The position numbers were made by a program, and so were the translations under genes. From JAVBSX01 sp031549565 (GTDB taxonomy: Bacteria > Planctomycetota > Planctomycetia > Pirellulales > Thermoguttaceae): a stretch of DNA of 64,000 nucleotides. The notes beneath the pieces were generated by a model, which made no database searches, was not told where the DNA came from, and was given only the letters and a program-made list of their open reading frames with translations. The DNA is taken from NCBI GenBank assembly GCA_031549565.1, contig JAVBPO010000081.1, positions 34,568 to 98,567 of the forward strand, written 5' to 3'. Positions 1 to 8,249 of the stretch are shown piece by piece; the stretch's first letter is position 1, and the number at the start of each line of letters is the position of its first letter.

Positions 1-69
1 CTGGATGTTCAAGCACTCCAGGATTATCACTACTCCGTCATTTCAACACAGTAAAAGGAGAACAACATA

Positions 70-1098
70 ATGTACTCGATACCACGCGATTATCGCTCCT
101 GTTTGGAGGTTCGGGAAAGGGAAAGAGCGATCAAAACCGTCAAGGATGATTTTGAAAGCGCTCTCGCGGATGCGTTGAATTTACAACGTGTCACGGCTCC
201 GCTTTTTCTCTTGAAGGAAACCGGCTTAAACGACGATCTGAACGGCGTTGAAAAACCCGTCCGGTTTTATGCAACGGATATCGGCAAAGAAGTGGAGGTC
301 GTCCAATCTCTCGCGAAGTGGAAACGCCATGCACTTCATCGGTACGGTTTTTCACCTGGAGAGGGATTATACACCGACATGAACGCCATCCGACCCGACG
401 AAACGCTCTCTCCCATCCATTCGCTCTACGTCGACCAATGGGATTGGGAGAAAGTCATGAAGCCGAATGAACGAAACGTCGAATTTCTTCAAGCGACCGT
501 TGAATCGATTTATCAGGCCCTGTGCCAAACGGAAATGAATCTCGCGCGGAAGTTTCCTCAAATGACGCCGGTTTTGCCGAAGACGATCCAATTCGTGACC
601 AGCGACGAATTGCAAAAAGAGTTTCCGAATATGACGCCACGTGAACGGGAAAACGCGTATTGCGAGAAACACGGTGCGATTTTCGTAATAGGTATAGGCG
701 GGAAACTCGCCGACGGTCGTGAACATGATGGCCGGGCCCCCGATTACGACGACTGGACGACACCACGAAAAGACGGCGGTAGAGGACTCAATGGCGACAT
801 TATCGTATGGCACCCCCTACTGAAGCGGGCATTTGAATTATCTTCGATGGGGATTCGTGTCGACGCCGTTTCGTTGAAAGAGCAGCTCGGCATTCGCGGT
901 TGCACGGAGCGGGCCGATTTGCCGTTTCATCGGGCAGTACTTGACGGTACCTTGCCGCAAACGATCGGCGGAGGAATCGGTCAATCGAGACTCTGCATGT
1001 TCCTTTTGAAAGCGGTCCACATCGGTGAAGTCGCGTGTGGATTATGGCCGGATAAGGCAACCGAAGAGTACCGGAAATCAGGAGTCGTCCTGCTTTAA
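70..1098 (+). CDS. asnA: Aspartate-ammonia ligase (AsnA)
   Basis: This 342-residue protein matches the AsnA family in length and sequence. It makes asparagine from aspartate, ammonia and ATP, giving AMP and PPi, and acts as a cytoplasmic homodimer with a class II aminoacyl-tRNA-synthetase-like fold. Recognisable stretches are the N-terminal 'F...L...LNL.RV.APLF' block near residues 28-46, 'SPIHSLYVDQWDWE' near 115-128, 'GDIIVWHPLL' near 243-252, and the C-terminal 'GGGIGQSRLCMFLL' near 300-313. The start is supported by AAAAGGAG about 9 bp upstream of the ATG. It is followed after 32 bp by guaA and then pyrG on the same strand, so the three probably form an operon of amide-nitrogen-consuming enzymes. 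AsnA uses free ammonia, unlike the glutamine-dependent AsnB. Confidence 0.97.
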   Translation: MYSIPRDYRSCLEVRERERAIKTVKDDFESALADALNLQRVTAPLFLLKETGLNDDLNGVEKPVRFYATDIGKEVEVVQSLAKWKRHALHRYGFSPGEGLYTDMNAIRPDETLSPIHSLYVDQWDWEKVMKPNERNVEFLQATVESIYQALCQTEMNLARKFPQMTPVLPKTIQFVTSDELQKEFPNMTPRERENAYCEKHGAIFVIGIGGKLADGREHDGRAPDYDDWTTPRKDGGRGLNGDIIVWHPLLKRAFELSSMGIRVDAVSLKEQLGIRGCTERADLPFHRAVLDGTLPQTIGGGIGQSRLCMFLLKAVHIGEVACGLWPDKATEEYRKSGVVLL

Positions 1099-1130
1099 TC
1101 ACCCTTTACCCGATTGAATCAAGAAACATC

Positions 1131-2693
1131 ATGCCCTCACTTTCTCCACATGAATTGATCGTGGTCGTCAATTACGGATCGCAGTACGACCAATTGATTC
1201 TCCGTCGGATTCGCGAATGTAACGTTTACGCGGTTTTCGTCCCCCCGACGGCGACCGCGAAAGAAATTCGTTCGCTTGGTCCGAAGGGAATTATTCTCTC
1301 CGGCTCTCCGCGTAGTGTTTATGAACCGAATGCACCTGCACTCGACCCTGAAATCCTTGATCTCGGCGTGCCCGTTCTCGGTATTTGTTATGGAATGCAT
1401 CTCATTTCGTACATTTTCGGCGGAAAAGTTGCGGGAAGCGATAAAGCCGAATACGGCTGGGCCATGCTTCGCTTGCACGCGGCGGGAAAAGAATCGTCGC
1501 TTTTCAAGACTCTGCCGGAGAAAAGTCAGGTCTGGATGTCCCATGCCGATAGTGCCAAGACAATACCGTGCGGTTTTCATCTACTAGCCTCCAGCGAAGA
1601 TTGCCCGAACGCCGCGATCCGGCATGACACCCTTCCAGTGTATGGGGTTCAGTTTCACCCGGAAGTCGCTCACTCGCCGACGGGGGCGGCCCTGTTGCGG
1701 AATTTCGTCCGTAATATCTGCGGATGCCGCGGGGACTGGCAAATGGATTCCTTTACCGATAAAACCATCGATCATCTGCGCGAACAAATCGGAAACGAAC
1801 GTGTTCTGTGTGCGCTTTCCGGCGGAGTCGATTCCGCCGTGGTCGCCGCGCTTTTGGCCAAAGCCGTCGGTCCGCGGTTAAGTTGCGTTCTCGTCGATAA
1901 TGGCCTTATGCGGCAGGGAGAAGTCGAACTGGTTGCCTCGGAATTCACGACGCGATTTCCCGATATCGATTTTCGTGTCATTGACGCTTCGGACCGATTC
2001 CTCGACCGACTCAGCGGTGTGGCCGATCCCTCGGAAAAACGGAAAATCATCGGTGCGGAATTCATTGCCGTATTTTCGCGGGAAGCGACCCGGATTCAAG
2101 GTGTCAAATATCTTGCCCAGGGAACGATCTATCCCGACGTGATTGAAAGCGGCGTCGAAAACAGTCATGCCGCCACGATCAAGTTGCACCATAATGTCGG
2201 CGGGCTTCCCCGGGAACTTGAATTCACGTTGATCGAACCCCTTCGCGATCTTTTCAAGGATGAAGTCCGTCGACTCGGGCGTGAACTCGGCTTGTCGGCG
2301 GAAATGATCGGGCGTCATCCGTTTCCGGGGCCGGGGCTCGCGGTTCGCTGTCTCGGGGCAATCGACCGTCGGAAGATCGATCTGGTCCGTAAGGCCGATG
2401 CCGTCGTCCTGGAGGAAATCACACTCGCCGGACTGCTTCGGGACGTGTCGCAAGCCTTCGCGGTCTTGCTTCCGGTTCGCAGCGTCGGCGTGATGGGAGA
2501 TGCGGGAACGTACGAAAATACGATCGCGGTTCGTTGTGTCAAAACGGACGACTTTATGACCGCCGACTGGTACGAACTCCCGTACGGCGTCATGAAAAAA
2601 ATATCCAACCGGATCGTCAACGAGATTCGCGGCGTCAACAGGGTCGTGTACGATATCAGCTCAAAGCCTCCGGCGACGATCGAATGGGAGTAA
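1131..2693 (+). CDS. guaA: GMP synthase, glutamine-hydrolysing
   Basis: The 520-residue product has the usual length and two-part layout of GuaA, which converts XMP to GMP with ATP and glutamine in purine synthesis. The N-terminal class I glutamine amidotransferase domain shows 'GICYGMH' with nucleophile Cys86 and 'GVQFHPE' with His176 and Glu178. The ATP pyrophosphatase P-loop 'SGGVDS' lies at 230-235, and the C-terminal dimerisation domain ends in the characteristic 'KPPATIEWE'. No key residue appears lost. The ATG at 1131 has only a weak ribosome-binding site. The pyrG start lies 6 bp after the stop, which suggests co-transcription and perhaps translational coupling. Confidence 0.98.
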   Translation: MPSLSPHELIVVVNYGSQYDQLILRRIRECNVYAVFVPPTATAKEIRSLGPKGIILSGSPRSVYEPNAPALDPEILDLGVPVLGICYGMHLISYIFGGKVAGSDKAEYGWAMLRLHAAGKESSLFKTLPEKSQVWMSHADSAKTIPCGFHLLASSEDCPNAAIRHDTLPVYGVQFHPEVAHSPTGAALLRNFVRNICGCRGDWQMDSFTDKTIDHLREQIGNERVLCALSGGVDSAVVAALLAKAVGPRLSCVLVDNGLMRQGEVELVASEFTTRFPDIDFRVIDASDRFLDRLSGVADPSEKRKIIGAEFIAVFSREATRIQGVKYLAQGTIYPDVIESGVENSHAATIKLHHNVGGLPRELEFTLIEPLRDLFKDEVRRLGRELGLSAEMIGRHPFPGPGLAVRCLGAIDRRKIDLVRKADAVVLEEITLAGLLRDVSQAFAVLLPVRSVGVMGDAGTYENTIAVRCVKTDDFMTADWYELPYGVMKKISNRIVNEIRGVNRVVYDISSKPPATIEWE

Positions 2694-2699
2694 ACAACC

Positions 2700-4310
2700 G
2701 TGACTAAACACGTTTTCATCACCGGCGGCGTCGTCAGTTCGCTGGGAAAAGGCTTGACGACGGCTTCGCTCGGCATGTTGCTGGAAAGGCGAGGACTTTC
2801 GGTACGATTGCAAAAACTCGATCCCTACTTGAATATCGATCCGGGAACGATGAGCCCGTATCAGCATGGGGAAGTTTACGTACTCGACGACGGTACGGAA
2901 ACCGATCTCGACTTGGGGCATTATGAGCGTTTGACGAATGCACCGCTCACGCGCAACTGCTCCTGGACAAGCGGACGAATCTATCGCAACGTCTTACGGC
3001 GCGAGCGACGCGGAAAATATCTCGGCCAAACGGTTCAGATCATTCCCCATATCACGGATGAAATCCAACGGGCGATTCGAAGTTTGAGCGGTCCGGAAAT
3101 TGACGTCGTGCTTACGGAAATCGGAGGAACCGTCGGCGATATCGAAGGTCTCCCGTTCCTTGAAGCCATTCGGCAGTTCGCCTTGGAAACCGGGAGAGCG
3201 AATTGTCTTTTTATTCATTTGACGTTGCTTCCTTATCTGAAACCTTCGTCGGAACTCAAAACGAAACCGACCCAGCATTCGGTCGCCAAGCTTCGACAGA
3301 TCGGTATCCAGCCGGACATCTTGGTGTGTCGAACGGAGCAACCGATGAGTGACTTGGACAAAGAAAAAATCGGATTGTTCTGCAATGTGCCGAAATACAA
3401 CGTCATTGAAGAAAAGGACGTCAAGATCATTTACGATATCCCTGTTTATCTCCATGAACAAGGTCTTGATCGACGAATCGCCGAGGCCTTTAAGTTCACG
3501 AAAAACGACGACGATCACGAACCCCGCTTATCGGATTGGACTGAGATGTTGGAGTGGTCTCGTAAACCGAATCGGGAAGTACGAATTGCATTGGTTGGAA
3601 AATACGCCAAACACAAGGACGCGTACAAGTCGGTTTACGAAGCATTGTGTCACGCGGGAGTTGACAACCGGGTCAAAGTACGTGTCCGCGGAATCCCCAG
3701 TGATACCTTTCATCCCGAACAACTCGAAGAAGCCGACGGCATCATCGTACCGGGAGGATTCGGCGAACGCGGCATCGACGGAAAAATCGAAGCGATCTCT
3801 GTTGCGCGTTTGAAGAAAATTCCGTTTCTGGGAATCTGCCTTGGCATGCAGTGTGCCGTGATTGAATTTGCCCGGAACGTTTTGGGTTGGCTTGATGCGA
3901 ATTCAACGGACTTTGATCCGAGTACGACTCATCCTGTTATCTCTCTGCTGAAAACTCAAAATAATGTCTCGAATAAGGGGGGAACAATGCGTCTTGGAGC
4001 GTTCCAAACACAACTCGTTCCCCGGAGCATTACCTCCAACTGCTATTGTAAGGATACGATTTCCGAACGACATCGACATCGCTACGAATTCAATAATGAA
4101 TTTCGCGAACAGCTCCAAAGGGGGGGGTTGTGGATTGCAGGAACTTCGTCCGACGGGGAACTTGTCGAAGTGGTTGAAATACCGGAACACCCTTGGTTTG
4201 TCGGGGTTCAGTATCATCCGGAATTTCTCTCCAAGCCCAATCGACCGCATCCCCTCTTCCATGGATTTATCGCAGCGGCGAAAAATGAATCCACATCCAG
4301 CCGACGATAG
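2700..4310 (+). CDS. pyrG: CTP synthase
   Basis: CTP synthase aminates UTP to CTP using glutamine and ATP. The 536-residue product begins with the diagnostic amidoligase sequence 'VFITGGVVSSLGKG' (P-loop region, residues 5-18). The C-terminal glutamine amidotransferase domain has 'LGICLGMQ' with Cys380 and 'GVQYHPEF' with His506 and Glu508, completing the triad. The start codon is GTG, chosen because the family N-terminus begins exactly there and GGGAG lies about 9 bp upstream, overlapping the end of guaA. It is the last gene of the asnA-guaA-pyrG group. The next gene is 185 bp downstream, past a region with inverted repeats. Confidence 0.98.
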   Translation: MTKHVFITGGVVSSLGKGLTTASLGMLLERRGLSVRLQKLDPYLNIDPGTMSPYQHGEVYVLDDGTETDLDLGHYERLTNAPLTRNCSWTSGRIYRNVLRRERRGKYLGQTVQIIPHITDEIQRAIRSLSGPEIDVVLTEIGGTVGDIEGLPFLEAIRQFALETGRANCLFIHLTLLPYLKPSSELKTKPTQHSVAKLRQIGIQPDILVCRTEQPMSDLDKEKIGLFCNVPKYNVIEEKDVKIIYDIPVYLHEQGLDRRIAEAFKFTKNDDDHEPRLSDWTEMLEWSRKPNREVRIALVGKYAKHKDAYKSVYEALCHAGVDNRVKVRVRGIPSDTFHPEQLEEADGIIVPGGFGERGIDGKIEAISVARLKKIPFLGICLGMQCAVIEFARNVLGWLDANSTDFDPSTTHPVISLLKTQNNVSNKGGTMRLGAFQTQLVPRSITSNCYCKDTISERHRHRYEFNNEFREQLQRGGLWIAGTSSDGELVEVVEIPEHPWFVGVQYHPEFLSKPNRPHPLFHGFIAAAKNESTSSRR

Positions 4311-4319
4311 AGAGTCCAC

Positions 4320-4399
4320 GTCAAAATTACGGTGTCGGCCTCTGAAGCCCGGAACTCGAAGCGGGGGCGTTTTTCCGGAGCGTGGGCTTGAATTTTGAC
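4320..4399 (+). terminator. Nested inverted repeats after pyrG, possible terminator
   Basis: Just after the pyrG stop, GTCAAAATT (4320-4328) pairs perfectly with AATTTTGAC (4391-4399), and inside it AAGCCC (4345-4350) pairs with GGGCTT (4384-4389). The structure is large and is followed by a weak T run (TGATTTTCG). It could end the asnA-guaA-pyrG transcript. The long loop makes it an atypical intrinsic terminator, so the call is tentative. Confidence 0.35.
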
Positions 4400-4495
4400 T
4401 GATTTTCGATATTATCCATTTTCTCGGGCGACGGAGCGGACCGGCGGGAACTTTTCGGCGTGGTCGTTGGCGAAAAATCTACGGAACGGCAGATT

Positions 4496-4999
4496 ATGAA
4501 AATCGGAGTGATCAGCGATACCCACGGCGATGTGAAAATGACATCGGCCGCCATTCATGCGTTTCTGGAACAGAAAGTCGCCCGAATCCTGCATTGCGGC
4601 GATGTTGGGACGCCCGAAATCGTCCGACTCTTTACGCCGGAGATTCCGACCGATTTTGTCTTCGGGAATTGCGATCCCCGCACGGAAACGCTGCGGAGAA
4701 CGATCCTTTCCGCCAAACAGACCTGCTCCGATTGGTTCGGCGAACTCGAATTGGAGGGAAAACGGATTTTTTTCCTCCACGGACACCAATGGGAGCGTTT
4801 TGAGAACGAGATTCACAGCGGCCAATGGGACCTGATCTGTTACGGACACACGCACAAAGCGGAACTACGAATGATCGGCAACACGTTGATCCTCAATCCC
4901 GGTGCGATCCACCGAACTCCGACTCCGTCGGTTGCCGTCGTCGAACTCGAAACGATGGATGTTTCCACGATCCACCTGATCAATGGTTTTGATCGGTGA
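4496..4999 (+). CDS. YfcE/MJ0936-type metallophosphoesterase
   Basis: A 167-residue calcineurin-like phosphoesterase. Metal-binding motifs are visible in family order: 'GVISDTHGD' at the N-terminus (Asp, His), 'HCGDVG' near residue 34, 'GNCD' near 57, 'FLHGHQW' near 95, and 'YGHTHKAE' near 115-122. Small members of this family hydrolyse phosphodiesters such as bis-p-nitrophenyl phosphate in vitro and need divalent metal; the physiological substrate is usually unknown. An in-frame ATG exists at 4460, but the internal ATG at 4496 places the family motif at residues 4-10 and is preferred. The 3' end overlaps the convergent yjbQ-like gene by 20 bp. Confidence 0.9.
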   Translation: MKIGVISDTHGDVKMTSAAIHAFLEQKVARILHCGDVGTPEIVRLFTPEIPTDFVFGNCDPRTETLRRTILSAKQTCSDWFGELELEGKRIFFLHGHQWERFENEIHSGQWDLICYGHTHKAELRMIGNTLILNPGAIHRTPTPSVAVVELETMDVSTIHLINGFDR

Positions 5000-5420
5000 T
5001 CCGCGTTTCACCGCAAAGAGTCAAGATCAGTGAGCGGCGATGAGAACGTTTGCGATGTTCGCAGAGAAAAATTCCCTGCCAGGTCCCGAGCAGCAAGCGA
5101 CCTTGTCCGACCGGAATCGTGAGTGAAACGCCGTAAAACGACGACTTGACGTGAGCCGGCATGTCGTCCGGTCCTTCGCAGGTATGTTCGTAAGGAAAAC
5201 TTTCCGGAACAATCTTGTCCGTAACGCGATCCAAATCGATCGGTACGTCGCCGTCCGCGTTTTCGTTGATCGTCAGCGATGCCGAAGTGTGCTGGAGAAA
5301 AACGTGGAGCAGTCCCGTCTCGAACCGATTCAGCTCCGGCAGCGCCCGAACGATCTCCGAGGTGATTTTCCAAACCCCTTTGGAATACGACGGGAGTGTG
5401 ATCTGTTTTTGAATCCACAT
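4980..5420 (-). CDS. yjbQ: YjbQ family protein (UPF0047)
   Basis: The 146-residue product has the signature of the YjbQ/UPF0047 family: 'HTSASLTINENAD' near residues 44-56 and 'GTWQGIFLCEHR' near 117-128, with the conserved 'HVKSSFYGVSLTIPV' between. Members form small trimeric barrels. The E. coli protein has weak thiamin-phosphate-synthase activity in vitro, but the cellular role is not settled. The gene converges on the phosphoesterase, and the two stop regions overlap by 20 bp. Downstream of its start, on the other side, lies a repeat-rich spacer. Confidence 0.93.
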   Translation of the reverse strand: MWIQKQITLPSYSKGVWKITSEIVRALPELNRFETGLLHVFLQHTSASLTINENADGDVPIDLDRVTDKIVPESFPYEHTCEGPDDMPAHVKSSFYGVSLTIPVGQGRLLLGTWQGIFLCEHRKRSHRRSLILTLCGETRITDQNH

Positions 5421-5458
5421 AGTACGGTCTCACTTATTTTGGACTTGAATCCGCTGCA

Positions 5459-5523
5459 AGGCTTCAGGCTTCAGGGCCGTTTTTTTCTGAAGCCTGAAGC
5501 CTGAAGCCTATAGCCTATAGCCT
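5459..5523. repeat. Heptamer tandem array with inverted arms
   Basis: The right arm (5489-5523) is five 7-bp units: GAAGCCT three times, then ATAGCCT twice. The left arm (5459-5472) holds two reverse-complement units AGGCTTC, so 5459-5474 can pair with 5487-5502 around a T-rich loop. The array is intergenic, between the yjbQ start and the next plus-strand gene. It resembles, in unit length only, the other 7-bp arrays in this window. Confidence 0.8.
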
Positions 5524-5681
5524 TGAATCCGAAACGGATTTCGCAAGTCAGACAGAACAATTATCTGCCAAATCTACGAACTCTGATCGTACCAAATTTC
5601 CCCGAGTCCGGGGAGATGGGAGCAGATGTATAGTCGAAACAACCGCAATCCGTTAGAATGAAAGTCGACGCTGGTTGAATA

Positions 5682-5705
5682 CGCTCGCTTACGCTTCCCG
5701 CTCTG
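5682..5705 (+). repeat. 24-bp dispersed repeat, copy 1
   Basis: A 24-bp word beginning CGCTCGCTTACG is found here and, identical and on the same strand, at 50946-50969. Here it lies about 40 bp upstream of a plus-strand start codon. At the other site it is upstream of a minus-strand gene. Two exact copies of 24 bp in 64 kb are not expected by chance. Confidence 0.75.
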
Positions 5706-5743
5706 ATTTTTTTCTCATTTTCCCTCCCGTGGTTTCTCAAAGA

Positions 5744-6562
5744 ATGATGACGACCTCTTCGTATGAGAAGACGGCGTCCTTTGTTATTACGCTTCTGATC
5801 CTGATCGGTTTGGTGACCGTGATTCTCTTCGGGATCTGGTTGACGGCGTCGCTGCTGCGAGGGCAGCCGCAACCGGTCGCGGTTCAGCTTTACGACGAAG
5901 GGACCGGTGTGAACGATAACGCGGAATTCGATCCCGACGTGATCACACCCGGAGCGGACATCGAAACCGACGAAATGACGCTTCAGCAGGCGTTGCAAAT
6001 CGTCGATACCGTTTCGGCCAATGCTTCGATCTTTGCCGATCCCGCTCCGCTTGACGAAACAGTGCTCCTTCCCGGCGGAACCAAAGGGGATGGAAGGACC
6101 AAAGGGGACGGCGACGGACGAGGAAAACGGCATTGGGAATTTGTTTTCCCGACCGGAATTACCGCCGCCGAATACGCCCGGCAACTGGATTATTTCAATA
6201 TCGAACTTGGCGTTCTCCAGCCCGGAGGAAAAGTCGCTTATGCCTCCAAACTCAGCGCGAATAAACCGTCTGTTCGATACGGAGCGAGCGAAGCGGAAAA
6301 ACGATTCTATTTGACCTGGCTCAAAGGGGATCTGCAAGCCGTCGAGCGGGAAATCTTGACCAAGGCGGGAATCGACCACGAAGGAAAGCTGATCCTCAAG
6401 TTTTTGCCGCCGGCTTTGGAAATGCAGTTGGCCGAAATGGAAATCGCAAAAGCCGGTAACCAAAAGGAAAAAGTCCGAGCGACTTACTATGGAATTCGTT
6501 CCAAATCCAAAGGAAAATCCGGGGAATATGAATTCTACGTTTTGAATCAAGTGATTAAGTAG
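5744..6562 (+). CDS. Single-pass membrane protein of unknown function
   Basis: I do not recognise this 272-residue protein. It has a short cytoplasmic N-terminus, one clear transmembrane helix near residues 10-36 ('VITLLILIGLVTVILFGIW'), and an acidic, presumably periplasmic remainder. A Gly/Lys/Asp-rich linker (about residues 112-127) is followed by a folded-looking region with 'ITAAEYARQLDYFNIELGV', and the end is basic. The arrangement recalls planctomycete proteins with an N-terminal anchor and one small soluble domain. The start was placed at the ATG pair at 5744/5747 because the upstream in-frame extension overlaps the 24-bp repeat. It stands alone, with a perfect hairpin 66 bp after its stop. 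Confidence 0.75.
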   Translation: MMTTSSYEKTASFVITLLILIGLVTVILFGIWLTASLLRGQPQPVAVQLYDEGTGVNDNAEFDPDVITPGADIETDEMTLQQALQIVDTVSANASIFADPAPLDETVLLPGGTKGDGRTKGDGDGRGKRHWEFVFPTGITAAEYARQLDYFNIELGVLQPGGKVAYASKLSANKPSVRYGASEAEKRFYLTWLKGDLQAVEREILTKAGIDHEGKLILKFLPPALEMQLAEMEIAKAGNQKEKVRATYYGIRSKSKGKSGEYEFYVLNQVIK

Positions 6563-6627
6563 ACGCCGGACGACAGGAGAAAGGGAAAAATGTTTCACTT
6601 TCGCAAGTGCGTTCCCAAGCGAGATCC

Positions 6628-6652
6628 GTCGAAAAAATGAAATTTTTTCGAC
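6628..6652. terminator. Perfect 11-bp hairpin, possible terminator
   Basis: GTCGAAAAAAT (6628-6638) and ATTTTTTCGAC (6642-6652) form an 11-bp perfect stem with a 3-nt loop, 66 bp after the preceding stop codon. The stem is A/T-rich and is not followed by a clear T run, so it is a weak terminator candidate or another structured element. Confidence 0.45.
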
Positions 6653-6795
6653 GTAAAACTTATTCACGGGCTGCAATTTTTACCAGCTTGAGTTGTGTTT
6701 CATTCCATTTGCCGTAGAATGGAACCAGTGTTAATGTATCCTGTCGGTCTTCGCTTTTCCCACTTTTCTTGAACCCGCAGTCGGAGAATCGTCCC

Positions 6796-8022
6796 ATGTT
6801 GCGTCCCGCATTTTTTACGTCGGCTTTTCTGTTTCTTTTCCTGACCCTACCGGTTTTCGCGGCGCAGCAGCCTCACAAGTCCGACGCCGCTCCTGCAAAA
6901 ACTCAACCGCAAAAACAAGGCAAGGACGCGGCTGGAGAGCAAAAGCCCGCCCCCTCCGCGCAAACCGAAAAAGGAAAGCCGAATCCCGCCAATCCGGACC
7001 TCGAAAAGAAACCGAAGAAAAATCTCGATCCCGACGCGATTGAACTTTCCGGTCGCGAATTCATTACGAAAGACAACGTCCTGCTCAGTGGAGTTTTCTA
7101 TCCGGGCAACGCGGACAAGGAAACGGTCCCGGTGATTCTCTTCCACGAACAGGGAAAAAGTCATGAGGAATTCGCTCCGCTCATCGCGGCGATGAAGAAA
7201 CAAGGATACGCGATTCTTGCGTTCGATTTTCGCGGACATGGGGACAGCACGCAAAGATTCGTTCTCCCGAAAAAGCAAGCGAACCAGACGCAAACAGGGA
7301 TGATGCCGGGAATGGGGATGCCGCAACGAAAGCCGAAAAAACTTCCGCCCGGGATGGGCGGGGGTGTTCCCGGTCTGAGCGACCGCGACGAAAACGTCAT
7401 GATGCCGATCAATCCCGCGATGCTCCAGCCGCAACAGCCGCAGCAACTGCCCCAATTGACCGAATATCTGGAAGCCGACTTCGGACCGGAAGATTATAAA
7501 AACATGTACAAGTTCGACTGTCTCCCGTTTTATCATTTCCTGACCATGGAAAACAACGAGGAGAAACTGAACCTGAATAAACTGGTCATCGTCGGACTCG
7601 GCATGGGCGGATCGGTCGGCGGGAAACTCTCCAAAGAGCTTTGGGCCAGCGCCAAACGCAAAAATATTCGTTCTCTCATCGTCGTATCGCCGAATTACGA
7701 TCCGTTTTCCAAGCAAATCTTCAAGAACACGAAATGTTTTCACGAAGATGTGCCGCTGTTGTTCATGGTCGGAGCACTCGACAACCGCGCGAAAGAAAAC
7801 GCTTTGACTCTTCGGGAAGACATCCTCGGCAAAGAAAAACGCAAGGACGACGATCCGACGTTGCTGACCTCGCCGGTTCCGGTCGCGGAGTTCCCAACCG
7901 AGCGTCAAGGCGGCGATCTGCTGGCGGATTCAAAGCAGGAAATCCCCACAAAGATTGTCAATTATATCGAAGAGACGCTCGCCAAGCACAAGGAAAAAGA
8001 TCTCAAGTGGAAAAAGATGTAA
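6796..8022 (+). CDS. Exported alpha/beta-hydrolase-like protein, nucleophile missing
   Basis: The 408-residue product starts with a Sec-type signal peptide ('FLFLFLTLPVFAAQQ', cleavage about residue 23), then a Pro/Lys/Gln-rich low-complexity segment to about residue 80. An alpha/beta-hydrolase-like region follows: strand and oxyanion region 'VILFHEQG', 'GYAILAFDFRGHGDS', a Met/Pro/Gly-rich insertion of about 60 residues, and the nucleophile-elbow region 'VIVGLGMGG'. In active hydrolases this reads G-x-S/C/D-x-G; here position 269 is Gly, so the catalytic residue seems absent. It may be a non-catalytic binding protein. The ATG at 6796 is preferred over a TTG at 6769 because GGAG lies 9 bp upstream and the signal peptide begins there. 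Confidence 0.75.
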   Translation: MLRPAFFTSAFLFLFLTLPVFAAQQPHKSDAAPAKTQPQKQGKDAAGEQKPAPSAQTEKGKPNPANPDLEKKPKKNLDPDAIELSGREFITKDNVLLSGVFYPGNADKETVPVILFHEQGKSHEEFAPLIAAMKKQGYAILAFDFRGHGDSTQRFVLPKKQANQTQTGMMPGMGMPQRKPKKLPPGMGGGVPGLSDRDENVMMPINPAMLQPQQPQQLPQLTEYLEADFGPEDYKNMYKFDCLPFYHFLTMENNEEKLNLNKLVIVGLGMGGSVGGKLSKELWASAKRKNIRSLIVVSPNYDPFSKQIFKNTKCFHEDVPLLFMVGALDNRAKENALTLREDILGKEKRKDDDPTLLTSPVPVAEFPTERQGGDLLADSKQEIPTKIVNYIEETLAKHKEKDLKWKKM

Positions 8023-8038
8023 CACTGGAGCGTCGAAG

Positions 8039-8120
8039 CGGAGGACAAGGGAGTCGAACCCTCAACCGGTTACCCGGCAACTGATTTCGAGTCAGCCTGC
8101 TCACCATTCGCATATCCTCC
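8039..8120 (-). tRNA. tRNA-Ser (anticodon CGA)
   Basis: The minus strand folds as a class II tRNA of 82 nt without encoded CCA. The acceptor stem is GGAGGAT/GTCCTCC. The anticodon stem-loop carries CTCGAAA (anticodon CGA, reading UCG). The long variable arm has CCGG-GTAA-CCGG, and the T arm has the loop TTCGACT. The extra arm and anticodon both indicate serine. It lies convergent between the hydrolase-like gene and lpxK. Confidence 0.95.
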
Positions 8121-8249
8121 GAAGGTCCGCTTTGCGATCGCCCCTTTTTTTGAGGGCTTTGAAACCAAAACGGGAGAACGCAATTCTACGTTTTTTCGTG
8201 CCTCCTGGGAAGGGGGGCAACTCTCGACCCTTAACACATCAGGACGGTT

